Below, piece by piece: positions 1 through 11,395 of a stretch of DNA of 64,000 nucleotides; positions within the stretch are counted from its first letter, which is position 1, and each line of letters starts with the position of its first letter. Both the position numbers and the translations under genes were made by a program. Where the stretch lies: assembly GCA_047967505.1 (NCBI GenBank), contig CM106539.1; one strand, given 5' to 3'. The notes under the pieces were generated by a model. It saw only the letters and a list, made by a program, of their open reading frames with translations, ran no database searches and was not told the DNA's origin. The DNA comes from Dipteris shenzhenensis. Taxonomy: Eukaryota; Polypodiophyta; Polypodiopsida; Gleicheniales.

Positions 1-85
1 CGCGAGTTAGAGTTAGATAAAGTGCATGTAATATGTAGTAAAACAAATAGAACAATACATTAAATGAGAAGAAGTAGACTTACCA

Positions 86-1087
86 TGGTTGCCTCGAATG
101 CCAACCATCTGCCTACACTAAAGTGTGAAGTACCTTTTGAGTACCTATGATGTCTAGCCGTCTCTTCATAGCCCTCCTCTGACCCTCAAACATTTCATGA
201 TGGTCCCTATTCTACTTCTTAAAGAACTTCCAATCAGCTTTGTCTACCCAACTGGGTTTAGCCATCCCCTTTACGATGGAAGTACGCAAGGTTGATCTAC
301 AGTGTTGCAAGACCAAACCCATGTGCTTTCACATATTTAGCAATGCCACTCTTGAAGTGATGGCTCATCAACCGCCTCATGATGGCCATCACTACTTTGC
401 CCTTTCTATCTTCTATTATCTCTCTGGCAGCCGTGATTTGATAGGAGAGATCCTCTAATGAGTAAGGAGGACTGATGGTACCAGAGTCAGAAGGAGTGGA
501 AGCTGTGCGAGCGCTTCCAGAGCGAGGAGTAACAGTGGGAGTAGGAGAGGGCAAGGGACCTGACTGATACTGTGTCTCTGGACCAAGTAGAGACCTGTAG
601 GGATGTGAGTGTGCTGATTCGTCTAATCTCCTAACTCAGCACAACATAAGCAGCCCCTCCTACTCTTCCTTCCCTTACGAGAGGCACGTGCAAGTGATGA
701 CCCCTCGGTCAAAGGGGCATGAGGGGATGGCTAGGCAGTAGGTCTAGCCATCGGTGTAGGGGAGGGAATTGCTGAGGTCCTCTGAGATAACAAAGAGAAG
801 GATCTCACTGCCTCCTCATTGGTCATTGACTATGCTACAAACTCATCGAGACTCCTGACAAAGCCATGTGCGGCTAGCAAAGGAATTCCTTGAGGGGTAG
901 TCGCAGTGCTATGTCCGAGAGGAGTCGGACCAGGGGTAGTCGTAGTGCTAGGTCCAAGAGGAGTCCGACCAGGGGGAGTCCCCTCAAGTGTTGCCTGAGA
1001 GGAATCAAAGTCCTCTGGAGCATATAGATCGTGATGTCTCCTCCTGCAAGGCTGTCTATACTCGTCAGACGTGCGATGTGATCCCAT
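86..1087 (-). pseudogene. CACTA accessory protein (Transposase_24-like), broken
   Basis: The minus-strand start MGSHR is at 1087, the same start as the relative at 51039. The N-terminal third is rich in Ser, Thr and Pro (830-1087). A conserved block with RRLMSHHFKSG follows (297-554). A more distal exon at 86-240 contains DWKFF and EGQRRAMKRRLD and ends at a GTAAGT donor (plus 80-85). The basic, Trp- and Arg-containing distal part resembles the Ptta/En/Spm 'Transposase_24' second protein of plant CACTA elements, which is thought to bind transposon DNA. Reading is interrupted between 555 and 829 and by stops in the 86-240 exon, so the copy is dead. The function comes from family resemblance only. 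Confidence 0.5.
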
Positions 1088-1129
1088 GTCTAACATAGAT
1101 ACAAACACAAAAACAAAAAACAAAATACA

Positions 1130-2620
1130 AACATAAGCATAAGCATAAGCATGAGCATATGTCTCCTTCTCTTATGCTTATGCTCATGCATATGTCTCCT
1201 CTTATGCATATGCATAAGCATAAGAGCATAAGAGCATGAGCATAAAAAAGGGGAAAGAGGGAAGAAGAGGGAAAGGAAAAGAGGGAGGAAAAGAGGAAGA
1301 AGAGGGAAAGGAAAAGAGATTGGAAGAGGGGAAAGAGAGAAGAAGAGGGAAAGGAAAGAGGAAAAGAAGAGAGAAGAAGAGGGAAAGAAGAGTGAAAGAA
1401 GAGAAGAGAAGAGGGAAAAGAGAAAGAAGAGGAGAAGAGGAAGAAGAGGGAAAGGAAAAGAGATTAGAAGAGGGGAAAGAGAGAAGAAGAGGGAAAGGAA
1501 AGAGGGAAAGAAGAGAGAAGAAGAGGGAAAGAAGAGGAAGAAGAGAGGCAAGAGGAAAAGAGAACGAAGAGGAAAAGAGGAGGGAAAAGAGCAGAAGAGG
1601 AGGGAAAAGAGGAGGGAAAAGAGGAGGAGGAAGAGAGGAGGGAAAAGAGGAGGGAAAAGAGGGGCGAAAAGAGGAGAAAAGAGAAAAAGAGGGAAAGGAA
1701 AGAGAGATTGGAAAAGGGGAAAGAGGGAAAGAAAGAGAGAAGAAGAGGGAAAGGAAAGAGGGAAAAAGAGACATATGCTCATGCTTATGCATGAGCATAT
1801 GTCTCCTTCTCTTATGCTCATGCATAAGCTTTAGCATGAGCATGTGTCTCCTCTTATGCATAAGCATGAGCATAAGCATAAGAGAAGGAGACATATGCTC
1901 ATGCTTATGCTTATGCATGAGCATAAGAACATGAGCATGAAATAGGGAAAAGAGGGGGGGAAAGACGAGAAGAGAGAAGAAGAGGGAAAGGAAACATAGA
2001 TTGGAAAAGGGGAAAGAGGGAAAGAAAGAGAGAAGAAGAGGGAAAGGAAAGAGGAAAAAAGAGACATATGCTCATGCTTATGCATGAGCATATGTATCCC
2101 TCTCTTATGCTTATGCTTATGCTTATGCATAAGACTCCTATGCTCATGCTTATGCTGATGCATGAGCATAAGAGCATGAGCATGAAAGAGGGAAAAGAGG
2201 GGGGGAAAGAGGAGAAGAGAGAAGAAGAGGGAAAGGAAAGAGAGATTGGAAAAGGGGAAAGAGGGAAAGAAAGAGAGAAGAAGAGGGAAAGAGGGGAGGA
2301 AAGAGGAGAAGAGAGAAGAGCAAAAGAGAAGCATGAGCATATGTCTCCTTCTCTTATGCTCATGCATAAGCATAAGCATGAGCATATGTCTCCTTCTCTT
2401 AAGCTTATGCAAGAGAAGGAGACATATGCTCATGCTTATGCTTATGCATGAGCATAAGAGAAGGGGAAAAGAGAGAAGAAGAGGGAAAGGAAAGAGGGAA
2501 AAAGAGGGGGAAAGACATTGAAAGATTGAAGGAGAAGAAGAAGGAAAGGAGGGAAAGAAGAGGAGAGAAGAGGGAAAGAAGAGGGAAGAGAGGGGAAGAG
2601 AGGGTTCCTACATCCATCAT
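1130..2620. repeat. Purine-rich array with GCATAAGC/ATGAGC palindromic punctuation
   Basis: The plus strand consists almost entirely of A and G (GGGAAAGAGG, GAGAAGAAGAG and GGAAAGG units). It is interrupted by blocks built from GCATAAGCATGAGCATATG and its complement, so adjacent blocks can pair as inverted repeats. The long ORFs across it on both strands are low-complexity artefacts. The array sits between the accessory gene and the transposase, as in the sister element, where it has grown to 3 kb. Confidence 0.9.
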
Positions 2621-3268
2621 TGCAGCTAGTGCTTAAGGCGCTAGTTGTAGGCCAATGCAAATAACAAAACTAACAAATGGAAAAAAGAGGAAGCACTTAC
2701 CTGGAATAGTATGTCTTGCTCGGTGTTTTGTGGATTGGCCCTACAAAAGAGAGAAAACATACCATTTTTCAAATAAGATGTTAGAGGAAGGAGAAGATTA
2801 CAAAAGCAACTTCTTAAAGAGATTGGATTGAGGAGACAAGGTGAAAGAGAAGGAAGAGAAATACAAAAAAGACTAGAAGAGGTGAGTCTTCTTTCTTTTT
2901 TGAAATCTCATTTTTTGTTTATTCTTTGAAATCAAGCATGAAAACTAGTACACAGCTTTAGCAATACAAGGAGAAGCACTCACAAAACGAAATCTCACAA
3001 AAAACCTACCTACATTGTTCAAAGAGACTCACCTTCTTGAAAAACTTCCTTTCAAGAAACCAAAGAGGGAGAAGGGTGGACAGGGAGCACAAGTGTAGGA
3101 GAGGGGTGAGTAGTGGTGAGGAGTGGAGAATAGAGTGGGAGGTTGTCAGAAATAGGTGGGAGGAGAGATTTCTTTGCTTACAATAGAGATTAGAGAGTGT
3201 TAAAGAAAGCACTGCATGTCGGGTTTCAGGTTTTAACCCACAACGTTGCTATACAACGACATTGTTTA

Positions 3269-3347
3269 GTCGCTATATAGTGACATTTTTACTTAAAAGT
3301 GTCGCTATATAGTGACAGAACAGAGCAAAACATCGCTATATAGTGAC
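3269..3347. promoter_or_regulatory. Three near-palindromic GTCGCTATATAGTGAC boxes
   Basis: Copies at 3269-3284, 3301-3316 and 3332-3347 lie just upstream of the first recognisable TNP2 exon. Each is an almost perfect 16-bp palindrome around TATATA. Element B keeps three copies at the same place. They could be binding sites for an element-encoded protein, a core promoter, or both. This is inference from position and symmetry. Confidence 0.5.
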
Positions 3348-3426
3348 GGTTTAAGACACTTTATGTTTAAAGTTAAAAAAGAAGCTCATAGATGCTATTT
3401 TATAACTGTTAATATATTTCCTTGCA

Positions 3427-5758
3427 GCTTATGTTGTGATTTTATAAGTGTAGATGGAAGGGACGAGTGGTCCGATGATGTGCCAATGCTCGAGAGCACA
3501 AAGTGGCTTACGGAGAGGCTATACTGTCATTGCACTCATTGCAAGCAAGAAGTACGACATCAATTTCTTATTATCATGCGCCACTTACAGATGTATAGGG
3601 AGGAGCCCGAACCAGTACCCACTGTTGGTGTTGCACGTGTTGATGGATTATCGATAAGTCAAAGCTATTTAAGTTTGCAGTTAATACTGGATACCAGGAA
3701 ATATAAGATCTTATATTTACATGAAATCTTAAAATAGGATGAGGAGGCTGACGAGGGTACGCATATGCTTTCACACTTTGAGCAAGACTATAGTCTCCCG
3801 GATAATGACGAGAGTATGGTCAACATGATGGATTCTATTTTTTTGGGCACTACATCCCATGTACATGTGATGTCAGAGTCTGAGGTCAAAATGCGAGAGT
3901 TGCAATCAACACAATTGTACAAGGGTGCTAGGATGTCTAAACTACGTGCTTGTCTCTCAATCTTGAATCTGCAAGTAAAGTATGGGTGGTCAGATACAAG
4001 TGTCTCGCCCTTAATGAGGTTAGCTCTTGCATTAATTTGACTCATTATTTGGATATTGTTTGTTTTGAGAATCATCATGTATGGATTAGTGTACCGAATG
4101 ATCATTGTTCGAAGCCTATGTATGTTTGAATTGTGATAGGTTGCTCCAGAAGATGTTGACTACACTAAATACCATGCCTGCATCAAGAGCTGAAGCGAAA
4201 AAGATGCTGACAATGGTGGGTATGGATTGTGATACCATCCATGCTTGCCGTAATGATTGTATTCTCTTTCATCATGAGCATAGAGATTGGGCTAGTTGTC
4301 CGAAGTGTGGGGAACAACGATATAGAGATGACTTGTAGAGTGAGTGGATACTAGTAAAGGTCTTGAGACACTTTCCCATCATTGCAAGAATACAGCACAT
4401 GTTCCAATGCAAATCCATAGTGGAGTTGATGACATGGCATGCATCTCATTGGTCCACTGATGACACATTGAGGATTCCTGTAGATTGTGCATCTTGGAAG
4501 CACATAGACAATCAGTGGCCAGACTTTGCGAGGGAGCCATGCAACTTACATCTTGGGCTCGCCATGGACGGCGTGAATCCTTTCGGATTACGCTCGACAT
4601 CTTGGTCGACATGGCCCATAGCCATGGTGAATTACAATATTCCACCATGGCTAACAAAAAAAAAGGGACACCGCATGCTTGCACTGCTTGTGCCAAGGAA
4701 GTACAAGGCAAAAAATATGGACGTGTACATGGCACCTTTGATAGAGGAGTCACAGATATTATGGAGAGGAGTGCGGGTCTTTGATATTTCTAGAGCTCCT
4801 AGGCATACCAATAATATTTTGGTCAGGGGTATCTTGATGTGAACCATGCATGACTATCCAGGATATGGAGAGTGCGCAGGTACATGGTTGTGTCTCTACA
4901 AGTATAATATAGGATTATCTCCTTCTCTTTCACACACGTCTTATACTAACACATTCATAAACGCGTGCAGGACTTGTTACAAGTGGGTACCATGCTTGTC
5001 TTGTTTGTGGACCGGGTTTGAAATCGCTTGCACGATACTCCAAACATATGAGGAAAAATGATTATGAAGGTCATGCTCGATACCTTCCGCTCGACCATCT
5101 TGCACGTGGAGGTCAACTTGATCCACCACCATCATATCTGAAGGCAAGTGACTGGATTCAAGCTTGGAGGGTGAATGGAGAGGAACGTCCTCCTAGTATG
5201 AATAGGCTATTGATCTTTCACGAGCTTCCTTATTGGGGTCAGTTACAAATCAATCATCTCTTGGATCCCATGCATATCTTCAAGAATGTGGGGGCTACTA
5301 TTTGGGCACACTTGGTTGGTTCCAAAGACTCGAGAGGATTGCAAGAAGACTTGCGTGCTCTGAATAGGATGTCTCATTTGTGGCCCCAAGTGCATGCTTC
5401 GGTAAAAGTTGTCCTCCCAAAGGCAACGTGGATCCTCTCTATGAGGGAGGAGGCAGCAGTCAAGGCAGACATTGCCTCTTTTCAAACACCGATAGGGTAC
5501 ATGCATTGCTTGAAAGGAGCATTTTCTAAAGACAATAAGCTTAGTGGGCGCAAGTCCCATGATTGGCACAAGGTCTTACAGGTATTCTAAGCTATACAAT
5601 TAGTGAACCGATAATCGTGATGTGTTAGCATAATTATGTTTATGTTATATTGTTGACATGACTTCTTTGTGGCTTTGATAGTTCATCCTCCGAATTACAA
5701 TAAAAAGGTTCTTACAAGAAGATGTTAGAAATGCTATATTCAAGATCTGTAGTATTGT
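3427..5758 (+). pseudogene. TNP2-type CACTA transposase, broken
   Basis: The product would be the main DDE-type transposase of a plant CACTA element (Transposase family tnp2). An N-terminal Cys/His cluster (YCHCTHCK...MRH) is at 3520-3590. An acidic exon starts at 3738 after an AG acceptor. The exon from about 4138 carries LLQKML, HACRNDCILF and SCPKCGEQRY. The core has RHFPIIARIQHMF (4366-4405), GLAMDGVNPFG (4558-4590), WPIAMVNYNIPPW and ILWRGV (4757-4775). After an intron comes YHACLVCGPGL (4987-5020) and LLDPMHIFKNV (5257-5290), two acidic motifs typical of the family. The reading continues weakly to 5758 (FLQEDVRNAIFKIC). Stops at 4336 and 4840 and loss of the DUF4218/4216 region make it non-functional. 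Introns are inferred from splice-like signals and from alignment with copy B. Confidence 0.8.
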
Positions 5759-6563
5759 GAGGTATGCTTACGAAGAACTTGAAGATTTCTTTGCTCTACG
5801 AGAGTTTGATGAAGCGGGAAAGGCTAAGATTGTGGCACTACAGTTACGTGGAGTTGCAAAACTATGGTGGAAGTCACATGTGCAAATCCGACAACGTCAA
5901 GATCAACCCATCACATGGGCTGAATTCAGAACTGCAGTTGAAAAGAGGTATTGTTCTCTACATTATTATATGGAAAAGAAGATGGAGTTCTATAATTTTA
6001 AGCAAGTACAAGAGGGAAAACATAATCTCTCTGTGGATGAGTATAAAGAGAAGTCCCTGCGATTACATAAGTATGCACTTGAGGTCACAGGTGAAGCTCT
6101 TACTCACAAATTTGTGGAAGGGCTTAAGGAAGATCTTTTATATATGATGAAAGGAACAGGATCAAGTGATTTTTTGGATGCTGTGGCTAAGGCCAAAAAC
6201 TTTGAAAAGATGGAAGAATATAACCTAAGAAAGATAGCAAAATCAAAGTTCATTCCAATAGGTCATCGCTTTCAAGGGTCACAAGGTTCAGGTATGCCTC
6301 AACGAAAACCTAATTATTCGAATATGCCTAGATTTCAAGAGAGGAGTAGCCAACCTGGGTACAACCAAGTGGGAAGGCCAAACTTTAATAACCAAAAACA
6401 GAATCAGAATCAGAATCAAAATCAAAGAAATAAAGGAGTTTCAAATCAGAAAACCCAAGAAAATGCACCTTGGAAAAGTCATCCAGAGCTTATTGAACGG
6501 GCAAGAAGATTGGGATTATGTTTTCGATGTGGTGAGCAAGGTCACTGATCATTTGAGTGCCCG
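5759..6563 (+). pseudogene. Ty3/gypsy Gag fragment
   Basis: A 263-codon open frame encodes a retrotransposon Gag core: a Trp-rich capsid segment (ALQLRGVAKLWWKSH, about 5845-5890), a Q/N-rich linker (about 6390-6470), then a CCHC zinc knuckle starting CFRCGEQGH. A TGA falls inside the knuckle (6546-6548) just before its last Cys, and the frame continues only briefly. There is no protease or polymerase downstream, because the sequence switches to the 182-bp repeats at about 6607. On the left it abuts the truncated TNP2 gene. It is a remnant, probably placed here by rearrangement. Confidence 0.75.
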
Positions 6564-6606
6564 AATAAAGCAAAATTTAATTTTATGAAAGGACCAATGA
6601 TGGGAG

Positions 6607-7240
6607 CATGACACTAAGGCAAAAATGGTATTTAATGCTCGATCGGCCATGCAAAGCATATCCGATGGTGACAATACTTTGCACGCATCTCAACCTAGTT
6701 GAAACAAACTTGCGTGCAAAGTGGAGCCCCCATCCGATAAGTACTTGTTTGAATAACACACCTAGGACCATGTTCTTTTATGATTGTCCATGACACTAAG
6801 TCAAAAACGGTGTTTTATGCTTGATCGACAATGAAAAGCATATCCAATGGGCACAATACTTTGCACACACCTTCAACTAGGTGGAATTGACTTACATGCA
6901 AAGTGGCATTCCCATCGCATAAGTACTTGATCGGATAACACACCTAACAGTGTGTTTTTTTATAGATGTGCATGACACTAAGGCAAAAATGGTATTTAAT
7001 GCTCGATCGACCATGCAAAGCACCTTCAACTAGGTGGAATTGACTTACATGCAAAGTGGTGCACCCATCCCATAAGTACTTGATCGGATAACATACCTAG
7101 CATCGCGTTTTTTTATGGATGTGCATGACACTAGAGCAAAAATAGTATTTGATGCTCGATCGACCATGCAAAGGATAACTTGGCGTGTCCATCTGATGAG
7201 TACTTGATCAGTAGATTATTAAAAAGAGACTAATATTTAT
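6607..7240. repeat. 182-bp tandem array, copy 1
   Basis: Units begin with CATGACACTAA or a close variant at 6607, 6789, 6971 and 7124, giving spacings of 182, 182 and 153 bp. Each unit carries TGCTCGATCG, CATGCAAAG and TAAGTACTTG motifs. The array immediately precedes the ORFs of element D and is duplicated at 9440-10140. It may be the subterminal repeat of that element; no terminal inverted repeat was recognised. Confidence 0.85.
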
Positions 7241-7264
7241 GTAATTGTTGCTACTGTAGCTTGC

Positions 7265-8526
7265 TTGCAAAGGAATCTCACAAAGGAGATGGCTATAGAT
7301 TTTGTTCTAGGGATGGATGTGATTTTATGTAGCAAAAGAGAAGTAGTTGCATTTGCTACAATCCATGATAGTGATCCCAATTCAGTTTGCCACTTTCGAA
7401 GACTTGGCGAAGATAAGGTGGTAGTTACTGTATCAAAGATTCTTAGCGCACATGTTGAGCTAAAGTATAAATGTGGAGATATGGAAACACTTGGAGATGT
7501 TATGCCCTACAATACATCCAACAAATCATTTACAACATGGGACAAAGATGAGACTTATGCAACAGACATTATCAAGAATACAAAGTGCACCACTTGGATT
7601 TTACTATAGGGGACATTTTACAAATGAGATCATTTGCAAATAAGACTATAGCAGAAGGTGAAGTATTGGGATTTGAACAAGTGGAGCAATGGTCATTTGC
7701 ATAGATGAGGATTCTAAAAGTTATTGATGATGGTATGGTTGATAACATAACATCCTTATGTGATCCCTACTATGAGGTAGGCAAGAATATGAGATGGAGT
7801 ATGCAATTTTTAAACATGAGAAAGAGGCACGTGGTTTTCAATGATAAAGACAAGGTATACTACAATATCAAAGGACCTAAAAAGCGTGCCCATGTGCCAG
7901 GCTCTATCACTTCAAATGTGGATGATTTCAATGTACTCAATTATAGAAGTGACATCTTATCTGGAGTGGATGAGTTCATTGGTTCCAAGAAACAAAATGA
8001 TTTTAGAAGCGAAGCCTTATCTGGGGTGGATGAATTCTTTCACAGTGAGAAGGGCAAAGGTTTCAATAGCGATGTCTTGTCAAGTGTGGATGAGTTCATG
8101 CATATTAACAAACTTGGTGTCAATCAAGCTTGTGGATTTGTGAAAGCCATGCAAGATGTCCCAATGAGTGATGTTCTCTCAGGAGTGGAAGAGTTTCAAG
8201 GTTCTCAATACTCTCGTAGAATATTAAATTCATTGAATGGTCCTAACAGTATGTTAAAAACGAGGATGAGATCAACAGAGGATTATTCAATATTTGACTT
8301 TGATTGTGATATGGCCAAGGATGCAATGACCAATCATGGATGCTTGGTTACAAACAAATGTGAGGAGAAGAAGTGCATAAATATAGATAACAATGTGCAC
8401 AAGGAACGAAAACGGTCATACATATGCATGAAGAGAAAGCAAATCCAGGCAGATCCACAAAAGCAACCAAAGAGGAAGAGAGTAATGAAGGAGGAGAACA
8501 TGTTAAATGCATTGGGATATCTATTT
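7265..8526 (+). pseudogene. Element D upstream ORFs, copy 1 (TNP1-like segment and SGVDEF-repeat protein)
   Basis: 7265-7609 reads CSKREVVAFATIHD...KVVVTVSKIL...METLGDVM, which resembles the Transposase_23 (TNP1) domain of plant En/Spm proteins: a beta-rich block ending with a 'GD' motif. A second frame from 7705 contains four or five copies of an (S/D)(V/A)LSGVDEF motif separated by about 15-30 residues (7945-8195), followed by an Arg/Lys-rich nuclear-localisation-like KQPKRKRVMKEE (about 8461-8495). In this copy the frame runs straight into the residues that start the downstream transposase in copy 2, so this is probably the N-terminal part of that protein. It is cut at 8527 by copia sequence. 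A TAG at 7705 and a shift near 7600 break it. Confidence 0.5.
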
Positions 8527-9439
8527 TGGATGCGGCTAGATGCATACTCAGGTATGTGAAGTCCACATTGCAGTATGTACTATTTTATGAGACTGGGGTT
8601 CAGATACAGTTGCATGGATACACTGATGCTGATTGGGCTAGTAGCATTTCTGATAAACGATCTACCAGTGGATATGTGTTCTCTTTTGGGAGTGCTGCAG
8701 TCACTTGGAGCAGCAAGAATTAGCCTACACTTGCCTTGTCGAGCACAGAGGCTGAGTACAAGAGTGCAGCAATGGCTGCATGTGAGGTAGCTTGGTTGCA
8801 TAAGCTACTTTATGATATGCATCAGTCTACAGATGGGCGAGTTGTCATTTATTGTGACAACATGAGCAGTATACACTTGGCAAAGAACCCAGTCTTTCAT
8901 GATAGAACAAAGCACATTGAGGTGCATTATCACTATGTGCGGGAGAAGGTTTTACTAGGTCTTATTGATCTAGTTTATGTCAGCACAGAGGATCAGGTAG
9001 CTGACATATTCACGAAAGCATTGGGTGCACAGAAGCTGCGCAAGTTCAGAGACCTATGCAAGAATTGGGATTGAGCTCGAGGGGGAGTGTTGAGATATCG
9101 AGCTCCACTCGCGATATGGCAAGGTGACCGTTGTGCATTTACGTCACCGACTTGTTAGCTGCAGATGCGGTTGGTACACCGCCCACGAATAATAGCTGGA
9201 TGACAGCTATCCTTATCTACTCTAGTTTGTGGCTCAGTTAGTATGCCACCTTAGTTAGTTGAGTTTGGTTTGAGACCCACATATAGGTTTCTTCTATTTC
9301 TTTGTACTTGAGTTCTTTTGGCTTTCACAACTAAGAAGAGGAAAACTATTTTCAGCCTCCACCTTTGTGTGTATTCCCCCATTGTGCATGTGAGAAAGCC
9401 GCAAGTGAGACTCCTTCCCTCTCTCCCACTATCTTCACA
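8527..9439 (+). mobile_element. Ty1/copia 3' fragment (RNase H plus 3' LTR)
   Basis: The fragment is closely similar to 38103-39028 of the full-length copia element. It begins inside the pol gene at the RNase H entry (ARCILRYVKS) and ends with a complete 352-bp LTR. The RNase H reading (8545-9074) shows GYTDADWA, STEAEY and YCDNMSSIHLA, the expected catalytic Asp, Glu and Asp positions, but has an in-frame TAG at about 8720. The left half of the element is missing. It sits exactly between the two copies of the element D 5' region. Confidence 0.9.
9088..9439 (+). repeat. Copia LTR (352 bp)
   Basis: It starts TGTTGAGATATCGAG after the polypurine tract (CGAGGGGGAG) and ends ATCTTCACA. It has the same length and terminal sequence as the LTRs at 33609-33960 and 38677-39028. 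The right flank (AATTGACTTACATGC) lies within a unit of the 182-bp array. Confidence 0.9.
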
Positions 9440-10140
9440 AAATTGACTTACATGCAAAGTGGCATTCCCATTGCATAAGTACTTGATTGGATAACACACG
9501 TAGCAGCGTGTTTTTCTACGGATGTGCATGACACTAAGGCAAAAATGGTATTTAATGCTCGATCGGCCATGCAAAGCATATCCGATGGTGACAATACTTT
9601 GCATGCATCTCAACCTAGTTGAAACAAACTTGCGTGCAAAGTGGATCCCCATCCGATAAGTACTTGTTTGAATAACACAACTAGGACCATGTTCTTTTAT
9701 GATTGTCCATGACACTAAGTCAAAAACGGTGTTTTATGCTTGATCGACAATGAAAAGCATATCCAATGGGCACAATACTTTGCACACACCTTCAACTAGG
9801 TGGAATTGACTTACATGCAAAGTGGCATTCCCATCGCATAAGTACTTGATCGGATAACACACCTAACAGTGTGTTTTTTTATAGATGTGCATGACACTAA
9901 GGCAAAAATGGTATTTAATGCTCGATCGACCATGCAAAGCACCTTCAACTAGGTGGAATTGACTTACATGCAAAGTGGTGCACCCATCCCATAAGTACTT
10001 GATCGGATAACATACCTAGCATCGCGTTTTTTTATGGATGTGCATGACACTAGAGCAAAAATAGTATTTGATGCTCGATCGACCATGCAAAGGATAAGTT
10101 GGCGTGTCCATCTGATGAGTACTTGATCAGTAGATTATTA
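9440..10140. repeat. 182-bp tandem array, copy 2
   Basis: Units start at 9528, 9708, 9890 and 10043, and a partial unit begins directly at the copia LTR end (9440). From 9528 to about 11440 the sequence matches 6607-8519 with only about ten substitutions noticed plus one 8-bp deletion, so the duplication is recent. Confidence 0.85.
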
Positions 10141-10207
10141 AAAAGAGACTAATATTTATGTAATTGTTGCTACTGTAGCTTGCTTACAAAGGACTCTCAC
10201 AAAGGAG

Positions 10208-11395
10208 ATGGCTATAGATTTTGTTCTAGGGATGGATGTGATTTTATGTAGCAAAAGAGAAGTAGTTGCATTTGCTACAATCCATGATAGTGATCCCAAT
10301 TCAGTTTGCCACTTTCGAAGACTTAGCGAAGATAAGGTGGTAGTTACTGTATCAAAGATTCTTAGCGCACATGTTGAGCTAAAGTATAAATGTGGAGATA
10401 TGGAAACACTTGGAGATGTTATGCCCTACAATACATCCAACAAATCATTTACAACATGGGACAAAGATGAGACTTATGCAACAGACATTATCAAGAATAC
10501 AAAGTGCACCACTTGGATTTTACTATAGGGGACATTTTACAAATGAGATCATTTGCAAATAAGACTATAGCAGAAGGTGAAGTATTGGGATTTGAACAAG
10601 TGGAGCAATGGTCATTTGCATAGATGAGGATTCTAAAAGTTACTGATGATGGTATGGTTGATAACATAACATCCTTATGTGATCCCTACTATGAGGTAGG
10701 CAAGAATATGAGATGGAGTATGCAATTTTTAAACATGAGAAAGAGGCACGTGGTTTTCAATGATAAAGACAAGGTATACTACAATATCAAAGGACCTAAA
10801 AAGCGTGCCCATGTGCCAGGCTCTATCACTTCAAATGTGGATGATTTCAATGTACTCAATTATAGAAGTGACATCTTATCTGGAGTGGATGAGTTCATTG
10901 GTTCCAAGAAACAAAATGATTTTAGAAGCGAAGCCTTATCTGGGGTGGATGAATTCTTTCACAGTGAGAAGGGCAAAGGTTTCAATAGCGATGTCTTGTC
11001 AAGTGTGGATGAGTTCATGCATATTAACAAACTTGGTGTCAATCAAGCTTGTGGATTTGTGAAAGCCATGCAAGATGTCCCAATGAGTGATGTTCTCTCA
11101 GGAGTGGAAGAGTTTCAAGGTTCTCAATACTCTCGTAGAATATTGAATTCATTGAATGGTCCTAACAGTATGTTAAAAACGAGGATGAGATCAACAGAGG
11201 ATTATTCAATATTTGACTTTGATTGTGATATGGCCAAGGATGCAATGACCAATCATGGATGCTTGGTTACAAACAAATGTGAGGAGAAGAAGTGCATAAA
11301 TATAGATAACAATGTGCACAAGAAACGAAAACGGTCATACATATGCATGAAGAGAAAGCAAATCCAGGCAGAAGCAACCAAAGAGGAAGAGAGTA
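10208..11395 (+). pseudogene. Element D upstream ORFs, copy 2 (TNP1-like and SGVDEF-repeat segment)
   Basis: This is the second copy of the 7265-8526 coding region and probably the N-terminal half of the DUF7869-like protein that follows. 10208-10528 is the TNP1/Transposase_23-like block. From 10531 another frame reads DILQMRSFANKTIAEG and meets a TAG at 10621. From 10624 the SGVDEF repeats are open. Copy 2 has lost 8 bp (TCCACAAA relative to 8453-8462), which shifts the frame just before the basic cluster and separates the SGVDEF part from the transposase core. Copy 1 shows the ancestral frame. The repeated acidic-aromatic motif looks like a multivalent peptide, but no function is known to me. 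Confidence 0.45.

Larger units (their letters stand above)
1..5758 (+). mobile_element. CACTA (En/Spm)-like DNA transposon A, partial
   Basis: This is the left copy of an element whose relative lies at 50150-58260. The two share the same order: a minus-strand accessory gene, a purine-rich array with GCATAAGC/GCTTATGC palindromes, three GTCGCTATATAGTGAC palindromes, then a plus-strand TNP2-type transposase. The unit starts before the window, so its left terminus is not visible. On the right the transposase reading gives way to a gypsy gag sequence at about 5758, so the right terminus has been lost. Family assignment rests on the TNP2 motifs. The element looks defective, because both genes contain stops. 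Confidence 0.75.

Noticed and set aside
1090-2660. Many long ORFs on both strands (Lys/Glu/Arg-rich, or Ser/Phe/Leu-rich)
   Set aside because: They lie in a nearly pure purine strand with few stop codons by composition. Several frames are open at once and none has a domain.
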